From Subtercola boreus (lineage in GTDB: Bacteria > Actinomycetota > Actinomycetes > Actinomycetales > Microbacteriaceae), in assembly GCF_003399635.1 (NCBI RefSeq), contig NZ_NBXB01000015.1, forward strand, positions 1 through 64,000: a stretch of DNA of 64,000 nt, read 5' to 3'. The position numbers were made by a program, and so were the translations under genes. The notes under the pieces are model-generated. The model was not told where the DNA came from, ran no database searches, and was given only the letters and a program-made list of their open reading frames with translations. Below are positions 1 through 8,012 of the stretch, in pieces. How positions within the stretch are numbered: position 1 is the first letter of the stretch; the number at the start of each line of letters is the position of its first letter.

Positions 1-6
1 GACAGT

Positions 7-124
7 GTTTCGGCGGCCATAGCGAGAGGGAAACGCCCGGCAACATTCCGAACCCGGAAGCTAAGACTCTCAGCGCCGATGGTACTGCAAGGGAGACCTT
101 GTGGGAGAGTAGGACACCGCCGGA
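7..124 (+). rRNA. rrf: 5S ribosomal RNA
   Basis: The stretch has the conserved actinobacterial 5S sequence: the loop region around CCGAACCCGGAAGCTAAG, the CAGCGCCGATGGTACTGC segment, and a terminal stem pairing the 5' end (GTTTCGGCGG) with the 3' end (CCGCCGGAC). It is presumably the last gene of an rRNA operon whose 16S and 23S genes lie left of the window. The exact ends are uncertain by a few bases. Confidence 0.93.
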
Positions 125-135
125 CCCACATTAGA

Positions 136-178
136 CAGAATGCCCGACACCCCAACAGGTGCCGGGCATTCTGCATTT
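136..178 (+). terminator. rRNA operon terminator
   Basis: A 16-bp hairpin (arms 136-151 and 158-173, one mismatch) lies directly behind 5S rRNA and is followed by a short T-containing tail. It is the expected terminator of the rRNA operon. Confidence 0.85.
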
Positions 179-194
179 AATCAGCCAACCGACC

Positions 195-200
195 TACGGT
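195..200 (+). promoter_or_regulatory. -10 box TACGGT of a probable leaderless promoter
   Basis: TACGGT is separated by six G residues from the ATG at 207, the spacing seen at about ten other starts in this window. The G-run could instead act as a ribosome binding site, and no clear -35 is visible. Confidence 0.35.
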
Positions 201-206
201 GGGGGG

Positions 207-851
207 ATGGTACAGAAGCAGTCGATTCGTGTTATCGCGCTTGCGGGGGTGAGCGCTGTGGTGCTGGGCGGAGCCGTGCTCCTGGCGGCGGCGCGGAGCG
301 CTCCGGCGGACGTGCCGCCGCCGGCCGCCGTCGAGAGCCCGTTCCTGCCGGCTACGACTGCTGTCGGTGCTGTGAGTGCCGCGCCCTGGGCGCGTCCGGA
401 TGATCCCACGGGGCGGGCCGCCCTGGCGGGTCTCCGGATGCTGAAGATAGAGGGCACGGCGCTTCATCTGCATGCGCACCTGACGGTCACGGTCGACGGC
501 CAGGCCGAGACGGTGCCCGCCGAGATCGGGATCGACAACCCGTCGGGCACAGTGTCCCCAGTCCACACGCATGACACGACGGGAATCATCCACGTGGAGT
601 CGCCCGTGCAGGCGGACTTCACCCTCGGGCAGTTCTTCACCGAGTGGAACGTCGCGCTCGATGCGGCGATCATCGGGGCCTACCCGAGTACTCCCACAGA
701 CACGCTCACGGTGTTCGTGAACCAGCAGCCGTTCACCGGGAACCCGGCATCGATAGTGTTCACGAACAAGATGGACATCGACATCGTCGTTTCGCCGGTG
801 GGAGTGCCCGTGGAGCCGCAGGCTCCCTTCGACTGGCCGGCCCAGTACTAG
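207..851 (+). CDS. secreted or membrane-anchored His-rich hypothetical protein
   Basis: A 214-aa protein of unknown function. Residues 8-29 form a hydrophobic N-terminal segment (signal anchor or uncleaved signal), then an Ala/Pro-rich linker to about residue 70, then a compact soluble domain outside the membrane. Two His-rich motifs stand out: HLHAHL at 87-92 and HTHDTTGIIHVES from 120. They could form a metal site, but this is inference. I recall similar proteins in other Microbacteriaceae only as hypotheticals. The ATG at 207 is preferred over the upstream ATG at 159, which lies inside the rRNA terminator hairpin. The gene is monocistronic and convergent with the uricase gene, only 10 bp away. 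Confidence 0.75.
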   Translation: MVQKQSIRVIALAGVSAVVLGGAVLLAAARSAPADVPPPAAVESPFLPATTAVGAVSAAPWARPDDPTGRAALAGLRMLKIEGTALHLHAHLTVTVDGQAETVPAEIGIDNPSGTVSPVHTHDTTGIIHVESPVQADFTLGQFFTEWNVALDAAIIGAYPSTPTDTLTVFVNQQPFTGNPASIVFTNKMDIDIVVSPVGVPVEPQAPFDWPAQY

Positions 852-861
852 CACCCCCCTA

Positions 862-1770
862 CTAGACGAGGCCGGTGTAGCTGTCCCAGGCCTCGGCGGG
901 GGCGGGGGCGACGTCATCCCGCAGCACGGTCGCCTGAATGAGGCCGTACGGCCGGTCATCTGCGTTGAAGACCTCGTTGTTGTTCTCGATGCCGAAGGGC
1001 GCGAGGTTGTAGAGGAAGTGGTGCTTGTTGGGTGCAGAGAAGCGGATCTCGACGATGTCGTCGAACTCTTCGAGCACAGCCTTGCCCATTTCGTAGAGGG
1101 TCTGCTGCAGGGCCAGGGAGTGCACGGTGGCGAAGGTGGAGACGAGGATCTGTTTGACCCCTGCGTAAACCGACTCCCAGCTCGTGGGCGTCCCACTGAA
1201 ACGCCACTGCGCGACGAGCGAGGTCGCCATGATGCGGTCGTTCGTGGGTTCGAGCACGGTGTACGGGTCCTGGTAGAACCCGGCGAACTCCGAGCCGGTG
1301 GACTTCAGGATGGTCAGGTCCTTGAACCCTGCGATCACCGTCGTCTCCCGGGTCGCTCCACGGCCGGTGACCGTGATGGCTGCAGTGCGGGTCTCCTGGC
1401 CCTGCCGGATCCACGTGTGGTCATGTTCGGCGCCGTCGACCAGCACGCGCTGCCAGGCGAACTCCTCGATCTCGACGCGGGCGCTGTCGATGTGCTCGAC
1501 GGTGTCGACGAGATGGCTGCCGAGGGTCATCCCGTAGTCCTCGATCGAGACGAGCCCCTTCTCCTTCGCGAAGGCGTAGGCGGTCTGCTTCTGGCTGTCT
1601 GTCGGCAACACCTTCGACTGGTCGCCGAACAGGTGGGCGCCGGCGAAATCGCCACGGAGCGCGGTCGACACGTTGATGTCGCGGATCTCGTGGCGAGCTT
1701 CGTCGCGGTAGATGCGCACGACCCGGCTCTCTGCTTTGCCGTACCGGTTGGGGCCAAGAACGATGGACAC
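862..1770 (-). CDS. pucL: urate oxidase (factor-independent urate hydroxylase)
   Basis: A 302-aa cofactor-free uricase, which oxidises urate with O2 to 5-hydroxyisourate and H2O2 in purine breakdown. Family marks include the N-terminal GPNRYGKAESRVVRI, the PTDSQK loop (Lys12 and Thr57 match the known Lys-Thr catalytic dyad), the LKSTGSEFAGF stretch near 155-165 and SAPNKHHFLYNL around 245-256 with the active-site His. Length equals that of typical bacterial uricases. The GTG at 1770 is chosen because AAGGAG sits 11-16 nt upstream, and longer versions read back into allB. The gene lies 13 bp behind allB, so the two are one operon. The separate HIU hydrolase and OHCU decarboxylase that usually accompany uricase are not in the window. 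Confidence 0.96.
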   Translation of the reverse strand: MSIVLGPNRYGKAESRVVRIYRDEARHEIRDINVSTALRGDFAGAHLFGDQSKVLPTDSQKQTAYAFAKEKGLVSIEDYGMTLGSHLVDTVEHIDSARVEIEEFAWQRVLVDGAEHDHTWIRQGQETRTAAITVTGRGATRETTVIAGFKDLTILKSTGSEFAGFYQDPYTVLEPTNDRIMATSLVAQWRFSGTPTSWESVYAGVKQILVSTFATVHSLALQQTLYEMGKAVLEEFDDIVEIRFSAPNKHHFLYNLAPFGIENNNEVFNADDRPYGLIQATVLRDDVAPAPAEAWDSYTGLV

Positions 1771-1783
1771 GGGGTGGGTCTCC

Positions 1784-3196
1784 TTAGGAGTGGGTGAGGG
1801 GAGGGGTGAGCAGGGCGCCGCGGAGGGCACGGGCTGCGACAGCTGGTTCACGGGAGAAGACGGGCACACCGGCCAACCAGGTGGCATGGACCACGCCGTT
1901 GAGCTCGGAGCCCTCGAACGCGGTGAGCTTGTTCTTGTGCTCGAGTCGATCGGCCTCGACAATGAAGGTCTCGTCGGGGGCGAAGGCGACGAAGTCGGCT
2001 GCAGCTCCGGCCACCAGAGTTCCTTTTTGGGAGAGGCCGACGAGGCGGGAGGTGCCGATGCACATCCAGTCGAGAACCCGTTCGAGCGGGATGTCCAGGG
2101 CGCGGGCGGCGCTCCAGACGGCGGGGAGGCTCACCTGAAGGCCCGAGATTCCGCCCCAGGCCAGACCGAAGTCACCGTCGTGGGCGAGCTTCAGCTCGCG
2201 GGTGCTCGGTGAGTGGTCGGAGGCGATGAGGTCGATGTCGCCGTCGAGCAGTGCCTGCCAGAGTGCCTCACGGTTGCTCTCCTCACGGATGGGCGGGCAG
2301 CACTTGTACTGGGTCGCGCCGTCGGAGATGTGCTCGGCGGCGAAGCTCAGGTAGTGCGGGCAGGTCTCCACGGTCAGGCGCAGACCCTCAGCCTTTGCGG
2401 CGCGGATGGCCGGCAGGGCGGAGGCCGCAGAGAGGTGCAGGATGTGAGCGCGTGCGCCGGTCATCCGAAGGCCCTCGATGACATGCTCGATCGCCGAGCG
2501 TTCGGAGGATTGGGGGCGGCTGGCGACGAAGTCCTCGTAGCCGCGGCCGCCGTCGTTCTCGCTGGCCGCGAGCACCGCCGGATCCTCGGCGTGAACGATG
2601 AGCAGGCCGTCGAACTCGGCGAGCTCGGCGAGGGCCCGGTGGAGCTGCTCGGTGCTGAGGTGCGGGAACTCGTCGACGCCCGAAGGGGAGAGGAAGGCCT
2701 TGAATCCGAACACCCCGGCCTCGTGGAGTGCCCGGAGCTGACCGAGGCTCGACGGGATCGCGCCTCCCCAGAACCCGACGTCGACGGTGGCCTGCCGGGC
2801 GGCTGCCGCGCGCTTCTGCTGGAGTGCATCCGGTGTCGTCGTCGGGGGAATGCTGTTCAGCGGCATGTCGATGATCGTGGTGACACCTCCGGCGGCCGCG
2901 GCCTTCGTCGCGCTGGCGAACCCCTCCCAGTCGGTGCGGCCGGGCTCGTTCACGTGCACGTGGGTGTCGACGATTCCGGGGATGAGCACCTGGCCGGCGG
3001 GGAGGGTCAGGTCTTCAGCGCTGTCGAAGGGCGCCGCGAAGTCGGCGACGGCCTGGACGATGCCGTCTGTGACGACGAGGGCGGCGGGGCGGAACGATCC
3101 GTCGACGAAGACGCGTTCGGCGCGAACGACGAGGTCGTAGCGCTGGGGGTGAGCCGCCTGGCCGCTGGCAGAGGAGGATGTGGAGTGTGGTGCCAT
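1784..3196 (-). CDS. allB: allantoinase
   Basis: A 470-aa amidohydrolase (dihydroorotase/hydantoinase group) that opens the allantoin ring to allantoate. Metal and active-site motifs are in the usual order: DTHVHVNEPG (78-87), GFKAFL with the carbamylated Lys166, VHAED (His202), HILHLS (251-256), ETCPHYL (277-283) and ASDHSPS with Asp327. KCCPPIR near 298-304 is typical of allantoinases. An N-terminal Ser/Ala-rich extension of about 18 residues precedes the conserved domain. It is the first gene of an operon with uricase. The divergent MetV-MetF-like gene begins within 45 bp, so the two share a very short promoter region, and no good ribosome binding site is seen before the ATG. Confidence 0.95.
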   Translation of the reverse strand: MAPHSTSSSASGQAAHPQRYDLVVRAERVFVDGSFRPAALVVTDGIVQAVADFAAPFDSAEDLTLPAGQVLIPGIVDTHVHVNEPGRTDWEGFASATKAAAAGGVTTIIDMPLNSIPPTTTPDALQQKRAAAARQATVDVGFWGGAIPSSLGQLRALHEAGVFGFKAFLSPSGVDEFPHLSTEQLHRALAELAEFDGLLIVHAEDPAVLAASENDGGRGYEDFVASRPQSSERSAIEHVIEGLRMTGARAHILHLSAASALPAIRAAKAEGLRLTVETCPHYLSFAAEHISDGATQYKCCPPIREESNREALWQALLDGDIDLIASDHSPSTRELKLAHDGDFGLAWGGISGLQVSLPAVWSAARALDIPLERVLDWMCIGTSRLVGLSQKGTLVAGAAADFVAFAPDETFIVEADRLEHKNKLTAFEGSELNGVVHATWLAGVPVFSREPAVAARALRGALLTPPLTHS

Positions 3197-3238
3197 AATG
3201 CTGGTGTCTCAACCTGACTTTCGAGGGGAGTGCTGCGC

Positions 3239-4432
3239 GTGACGATACAGGCTCCTGCAGAGTTCACGTGTCCGAAGGACATGGAGTACGGCCCGTGCGG
3301 TGGGGTGGAGTTCGACGGCAGTTGCGAGGTGTCGGAGCACCGGTGCGTGTTCGTGGATGCGGCGACCGTGCGTTGGCGGGGGGATGCGCCGGGCGGCGGC
3401 GGTCGTGCAGGTGACGGTCGCGCGGATGACGGTGGTGCGGGCGGCGTCATTGGAGCGAGAGGCGGGGGCGGTGCAGGTGGCGGCGTCGGCCTGAGCGCGG
3501 GCGGTGTCGCGATGCGCGAACTGCTGGCCGAGCGGCAGATCGTGGTGGCCGACTTCCCCGCGCGTGCGCTCGATGTCGCGTCGCTCGAGGAATGCGCCGG
3601 GGTGCTGGCCGGCCGCGTCGATGCGGTTCTGGCGGGGGACTCCGGGGCGGAGCGCGTGCAGTTCTCGCCCACCTACCGTGCCGCGCTCATCCAGAACCTG
3701 GGGCTGGCGGTGTGGAGCGGACTGAACTGCCGGGACCGCAACCGCGTGGCGATCGAGGGCGAGCTGGCAGGGCTCGCCTCCGTCGTGGTGGCCGGGGTGC
3801 ACTGTGTGACCGGAGACCACACCCTGACGGGTGGACGACCGGATGCCCGGCCGGTGTTCGATCTGGATTCGACCCGGGTCGCGGCGCTCGCACGTGCGGC
3901 GGGGCATCTCGTCTCGGTGGGGGAATCGCCCGCCACCCCGCCGGTGGCCGAGCGTGCCGCGCGGCTGGTCGAGAAGGCGAGGGCGGGCGCGGAGATCGCG
4001 TTCGTCAACCACGCGGGTGGGGTGCTGCCGGTGGCTCGGTTCATCGCCGAGGTGCGGCGGCTCGAGGAAGAAGCGGGGCTGCGGGAGGCCGGTGCGGGAG
4101 TCGGTGTGTCGGCTGCCGGCGTGGGGCTCCGCTATATCGCGTGCGTACCCGTCGTGATCGACCGGGGGAGCGCCGAACTGCTGAAGACGTTCACGACGCT
4201 GGTGCTGCCAGACGGCTACCTCGACCGCATCCTGGGTGCGCGCGACGTGTACGCCGAGGGCATCGCCGCAGCGATCGAGCTCAGCCAGGGGCTGCTGGCC
4301 GTCGAAGGGATGGTCGGGGTGAACCTCTCGGGCGGACCCGAGCGGGGTCGCGAGGTGTTCTTCGCGGAGGCGCTGGCCAGCATCTCCGACGGTCTCGGCC
4401 TGAGGAGCAGCCGAGCCGGCACGCCCGATTAG
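3239..4432 (+). CDS. MetV-like zinc-Cys domain fused to a methylenetetrahydrofolate-reductase-like barrel
   Basis: A 397-aa fusion. Residues 10-40 hold the MTHFR C-terminal (MetV-type) signature CPKDMEYGPCGG...GSCEV...RCVF, with Cys11, 20, 29 and 36 as likely metal or cluster ligands. A Gly-rich linker (about 48-90) leads to a MetF-like TIM-barrel with LNCRDRNR, a motif of methylene-THF reductases, followed by GEL.GL and TGDH. It likely handles a folate-bound one-carbon unit. The GTG at 3239 is preferred because GAGGGGAG ends 9 nt upstream, and a GTG at 3230 would overlap that site. It is divergent from allB and overlaps the convergent PdxH-like gene by 4 bp: TTAG holds both stops. One-carbon chemistry beside purine genes suggests use of formyl or methyl groups from a substrate, which is inference. 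Confidence 0.8.
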   Translation: MTIQAPAEFTCPKDMEYGPCGGVEFDGSCEVSEHRCVFVDAATVRWRGDAPGGGGRAGDGRADDGGAGGVIGARGGGGAGGGVGLSAGGVAMRELLAERQIVVADFPARALDVASLEECAGVLAGRVDAVLAGDSGAERVQFSPTYRAALIQNLGLAVWSGLNCRDRNRVAIEGELAGLASVVVAGVHCVTGDHTLTGGRPDARPVFDLDSTRVAALARAAGHLVSVGESPATPPVAERAARLVEKARAGAEIAFVNHAGGVLPVARFIAEVRRLEEEAGLREAGAGVGVSAAGVGLRYIACVPVVIDRGSAELLKTFTTLVLPDGYLDRILGARDVYAEGIAAAIELSQGLLAVEGMVGVNLSGGPERGREVFFAEALASISDGLGLRSSRAGTPD

Positions 4433-4998
4433 CCCGGCAGGATGACGGTGGTCCATGAGCCGTCGGTCTCCCGGGTGTGTTCGGTACGCTGGCTCGCAGT
4501 GTCAGGGCGACCGTGCCAGAGGGTGACCCGCCGCGGGCGGAGGAGGATGCCCGCCCACGTCTCCGGGGGCGTGAGGGCGCCGGGTTCGTGCGAGGTCGTG
4601 AAGGCCGCCCAGCGGGTGAGCCGGTCATCCAGAGCCAGCTGGGCGAACGCGGGATCGTTCAGGTGGGCGAGCACCTGCAGGTAGGGGGAGCGTTTCGCGT
4701 AGACGCGGGCGAGCGACGGCCCATCGGCGGATTCGGTGTCTCCGGTGACGGTGAGCTGGCGACCGAGCTCCGGCCAGGCGACGGTGAAGGAGGCGTGAGG
4801 GATCGCGGTGAGTTCGGCGATCTTACGGGAGCGGGAGTCGGTGTGGAAGAAGAAACCGCTGTCGTCGAACTCGCTCAGGAGAACGTGACGCACATCGGGG
4901 TAACCGTCGAGACCGATGGTCGACAGGGCCACGAGCGGCCGGGCGGGATCATCGTTGGCGGGGAGCCACTCGGCCAGTTCGTCGCCGAACGGGCCCAT
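4429..4998 (-). CDS. pyridoxamine-5'-phosphate-oxidase-family flavoprotein
   Basis: A 189-aa FMN split-barrel protein. It shows the PdxH-like N-terminal strand pair (ALSTIGLDGYPDVRHVLL), a phosphate-binding RSRKIAEL segment, and a C-terminal RPRRVTLWHGRPD block resembling the PdxH tail, though the full RLHDR end of true PdxH is not preserved. It may therefore be a vitamin B6 oxidase or a flavin/F420-dependent relative acting on another substrate. It is the last gene of the leftward catabolic operon: its ATG overlaps the TGA of the FAD oxidase gene (TGATG), which implies translational coupling. Membership in that operon argues for a catabolic role rather than housekeeping B6 synthesis. Confidence 0.75.
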   Translation of the reverse strand: MGPFGDELAEWLPANDDPARPLVALSTIGLDGYPDVRHVLLSEFDDSGFFFHTDSRSRKIAELTAIPHASFTVAWPELGRQLTVTGDTESADGPSLARVYAKRSPYLQVLAHLNDPAFAQLALDDRLTRWAAFTTSHEPGALTPPETWAGILLRPRRVTLWHGRPDTASQRTEHTRETDGSWTTVILPG

Positions 4999-6323
4999 CA
5001 GGTGACCTTGCCGGCGCCTGCTACGGCTTCCGCGCCTTCGGCAGGCAGCTTGCCCGGGTTGAGAAGGCCCTCAGGATCGGTGTCGCGAGCGAGGCGGCGG
5101 GTGCGCTCGACCTCGTGGTCGACCTCCCAGTGGTGCGGGTTGTGCGAGCCGACACCGATCGCGTCGAGCGCGGCGAACCCGGCGTAGACTTGCTCGGGGC
5201 TCTCGTAGATGCCGGCGAGCATGCCGATCGGGCGGCCGTGCTGTGCTTCGATGTGGAGCATTCCCCCGTTGTACACCGCGTGCACCTCGTCGATGCGCTC
5301 GACGAGCGCGTGGCCGGCGACTTCGATGTGGAAGTACTTTCCCGGGTCGCTCTTCTGCAGCCACTCGATGGGGTGGTTGTAGGAGAGCATGCTGATCTTC
5401 ATCGAGGCCTGCGGGCCTTCGCGCACGTCCTCGATGCGTCCGCCGGCGCCGAAGATCAGAGCGGTCGCCGCCTCGACCGTGGACTCGTCGAGGATGGCGC
5501 GGAGGCTGGCGCGGTCCGTCGGGATCGCGGCATCGTCGGGAAGGGCGTTCGCGAGCACGGGCAGGTCGGCCGAGACGAGGCGGGGGGTGGGTTCGAGGTC
5601 GCCGATCTCGCGGATGACGCTCAGCGCATCCTCGAATGTGTCGAAACTGGCGTAGAGGCCGCGCCAGTTCTGCAGGGGCTCGAGCTGGAGGGTGGCCCGG
5701 GCGATGATGCCGAGGGTGCCGTAGGTGTGCACGTAGGGTTCGGCGGCCTCGCCTTCGACATGGATGAGCTGGGCATCCGGAACCGCGTGCACCACGTCGA
5801 GCGCGGTCACGAAGCCGGTGTGGTTCGATCCGTGCTTGATCGAGCCCGTGCCACCCGATCCACCCGACAGGAAGCCGCCGATGGAGGACTGGGCCGTCGA
5901 GGGGTACATCAGGATCTGCTGGCCGGCGGCATTCGCGGCCTGCTCGATCATGACCATGGGTGTACCGGCCTCGACGGTGATGAAGCCGTCACCGACCTCG
6001 ATGACCCCGCGGGCCTTCGACATGTCGAGCACGAGGCCGCCCTGCATCGGGATGCCCTGGCCGTAGTTGCCGGTGCCCTTGCCTCGCGGCGTGATCGGCA
6101 CGTGGTGGCGGACGGCGGCGCCGATGACTTGGGCGATCTGCTCAGCGCTGGTGGGGAACGCGACGAGGTCGGCGAGGCCGATGGGCAGCTGGGCCATCAG
6201 GATGGGGGAGAGGTAAGCGCCGTCGACGGAGGCCTTCTCCCGGGCGCGGAGTTCGACGGTGACAGCCTTGTCGCCGAGCAGTTCGCGGAGTTCGGCGGCG
6301 AGAGCGTCTGTGTTGTTCGTCAT
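4998..6323 (-). CDS. FAD-binding oxidoreductase (GlcD/VAO type)
   Basis: A 441-aa flavoenzyme of the PCMH/VAO family. The FAD-pyrophosphate loop PRGKGTGNYGQG (79-90) and the second FAD motif SGGSGGTGSIKHG (153-165) are clear. A C-terminal substrate cap follows, ending in NPGKLPAEG, the typical LNPGK terminus. Such enzymes oxidise hydroxy acids, aldehydes or C-N bonds, and the substrate cannot be read from sequence. A RBS (GAGGAC) precedes the ATG. It lies 25 bp behind the creatininase-family gene and is coupled to the PdxH-like gene, so it belongs to the leftward operon with the SDR and ABC importer. It most likely oxidises an intermediate of the imported compound. Confidence 0.85.
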   Translation of the reverse strand: MTNNTDALAAELRELLGDKAVTVELRAREKASVDGAYLSPILMAQLPIGLADLVAFPTSAEQIAQVIGAAVRHHVPITPRGKGTGNYGQGIPMQGGLVLDMSKARGVIEVGDGFITVEAGTPMVMIEQAANAAGQQILMYPSTAQSSIGGFLSGGSGGTGSIKHGSNHTGFVTALDVVHAVPDAQLIHVEGEAAEPYVHTYGTLGIIARATLQLEPLQNWRGLYASFDTFEDALSVIREIGDLEPTPRLVSADLPVLANALPDDAAIPTDRASLRAILDESTVEAATALIFGAGGRIEDVREGPQASMKISMLSYNHPIEWLQKSDPGKYFHIEVAGHALVERIDEVHAVYNGGMLHIEAQHGRPIGMLAGIYESPEQVYAGFAALDAIGVGSHNPHHWEVDHEVERTRRLARDTDPEGLLNPGKLPAEGAEAVAGAGKVT

Positions 6324-6348
6324 GCGGATGTCCTCAGGTGGGTTCTGA

Positions 6349-7152
6349 TCAGGATGCGGAGAAGCCGATGCGCTTCTGCGGTGCGGCAGGGCTGAAGCGG
6401 GCGATCTCGGCGAGGGCGGCGGCGGCCTGCGTGACGTTGTTCTCGAAGTGCGCCCTGCCGAATTCGGCCGTGGCTGTCGTCGGGTCGCCGATCACGCCGG
6501 AGGGCGCGAAGTCGTTGCTGACCCAGCCGAAGCTCACCGGTTTGCCGAAACCGACGTAATCGTAGTCGAGCAGGTGCTCGGGCACGCTCCGAACGGCCAG
6601 ACTCATGTCGACGAGGTCGGGGCGGAGGTGGAGCACGACGCTCGTCTCGACGTGTCCGCCGTGGATGCCGAGGCCCGATTCGGTCTCGCCGGACTTCGCC
6701 CCGCCGTTCGCGGGCATCTGTCCGCCGATGAGGAAGGTCTGCAGGCCGAACCGGCGGCGGAGCTCCCGGCAGGCGACCTGCAGCAGGGCGACGTTGCCGC
6801 CGTGGCCGTTATAGAAGACGAGCTTGGTGCAGGGCGTCTGGGCGATGGACTCGCCGATCTCGACGATCGTCTGCATGAGCGTCTCCCAGCTCAGCCAGAC
6901 GGTACCCGGCGCCCAGTGGTGCTCGTCGGATTTCGTGTAGGCCAGGCCCGGCAGCAACCACGCGTTGACGCCGTCGGCGGCGGCGAGTTCGACGGCGGCC
7001 TTCGCCGACTCTTCGGCGACGAGGAAGTCGGTCGAGAGCGGCAGGTGCGGTCCGTGGTGTTCGATCGCGCCCGTCGGCAGCACCACGATCGAATCCTGGC
7101 GGAGGGCTTCGACGGCGGCGAGACTGGAGAGTTCGACGAGGTTGCGGGGCAT
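6349..7152 (-). CDS. creatininase-family amidohydrolase
   Basis: A 267-aa metal-dependent hydrolase of the creatininase fold. The binuclear metal ligands are all present: GAIEHHGPHLPLSTD (28-42, with Glu31, His33 and Asp42), NGHGGN (115-120, His117) and the GIHGGHVETS block (162-171, with Glu169). The family includes creatinine amidohydrolase, an FAPy-type deformylase and the mycofactocin peptidase MftE, so opening of a cyclic amide is likely but the substrate is not proven. It sits between the SDR and the FAD oxidase in the operon and has an AAGGAC RBS. Together with the cytosine/creatinine-deaminase-like first gene, it points to a creatinine, hydantoin or similar ring compound. Confidence 0.85.
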   Translation of the reverse strand: MPRNLVELSSLAAVEALRQDSIVVLPTGAIEHHGPHLPLSTDFLVAEESAKAAVELAAADGVNAWLLPGLAYTKSDEHHWAPGTVWLSWETLMQTIVEIGESIAQTPCTKLVFYNGHGGNVALLQVACRELRRRFGLQTFLIGGQMPANGGAKSGETESGLGIHGGHVETSVVLHLRPDLVDMSLAVRSVPEHLLDYDYVGFGKPVSFGWVSNDFAPSGVIGDPTTATAEFGRAHFENNVTQAAAALAEIARFSPAAPQKRIGFSAS

Positions 7153-7219
7153 GTGGTGGTCCTTGCGGTGGTGATGCGGGGTGGTGGCGAGGGAGGGGAA
7201 CGAGCGGCGGGCGGACTGC

Positions 7220-8008
7220 TCAGTGCATGATCATGCCGCCGGTGACGTTGATGGCCTGCCCGGTGAGGTAGTCGGCATCCGAGCTCGCGAGGAAGGTGGC
7301 GACACCGGCGACATCCTCCGGCTGGGCGAGGCGGCCGAGCGGGGAGTAGCTCGACCATTCCGCGACATCCGCCTCTGTGCGGGTGGCCGCACCCATCTCG
7401 GTGAGCACATAGCCGGGGCAGATGCAGTTGGCGGTGATCGCCTCGGGGCCGAGTTCGAGGGCGGTGACGCGGGTGAGCGCGATGACGGCGGCTTTGGATG
7501 CGGCGTAGTGGGCCTGGCCCGCCCCACCGGTCTTGCCGCCCATGCTGGCCATGTTGACGATCTTGCCGGGAGCGGTACTCGCGTCAGCCTGGCCGCCCTG
7601 GCGCTGGGCGATCATCCGTTTCGCCGCCACCTGGGTGGTGACGAGCATGGCCCGGGTGTTGATCCGGAACATCGTGTCCCAGTCCTCGGTCGTGATCTCG
7701 AGAAGGGGAGCGAAACGCAGGATGCCCGCATTGTTGACGAGCACGTCGATGCCGCCGAGCGAGTCGATCGCCTCGGTGAGCACGGTGCGGGTGTCGGCCT
7801 CGTCGGAGAGGTCGACACGGAAGAAGGAGGCGCCGATCCGGGCGGCGGTTGCGGCACCCGGACCTTCGAGCAGGTCGAGGATCGCGACATCCGCGCCCTC
7901 CGCAGCAAAGCGGCTGGCGATGGATGCCCCGATCCCCCGGGCTCCGCCGGTGACCACGATGCGTCGTCCTTTCAGGCGCGCGGTGGGCACCAGCGAAGCG
8001 TCGGTCAT
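7220..8008 (-). CDS. short-chain dehydrogenase/reductase (SDR)
   Basis: A 262-aa classical SDR. The cofactor motif TGGARGIG (20-27), the NNAG element (92-95), catalytic Ser155 and the YAASK motif (Tyr168, Lys172) are all intact, and PGYVLTEM follows as usual. Asp45 in VAILDLL at the end of strand 2 favours NAD(H) over NADP(H). It starts 4 bp after the stop of the ABC substrate-binding protein gene and is followed 67 bp later by the creatininase-family gene, so it acts in the same catabolic operon, oxidising or reducing an intermediate that cannot be identified from sequence. Confidence 0.88.
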   Translation of the reverse strand: MTDASLVPTARLKGRRIVVTGGARGIGASIASRFAAEGADVAILDLLEGPGAATAARIGASFFRVDLSDEADTRTVLTEAIDSLGGIDVLVNNAGILRFAPLLEITTEDWDTMFRINTRAMLVTTQVAAKRMIAQRQGGQADASTAPGKIVNMASMGGKTGGAGQAHYAASKAAVIALTRVTALELGPEAITANCICPGYVLTEMGAATRTEADVAEWSSYSPLGRLAQPEDVAGVATFLASSDADYLTGQAINVTGGMIMH

Positions 8009-8012
8009 CGGA

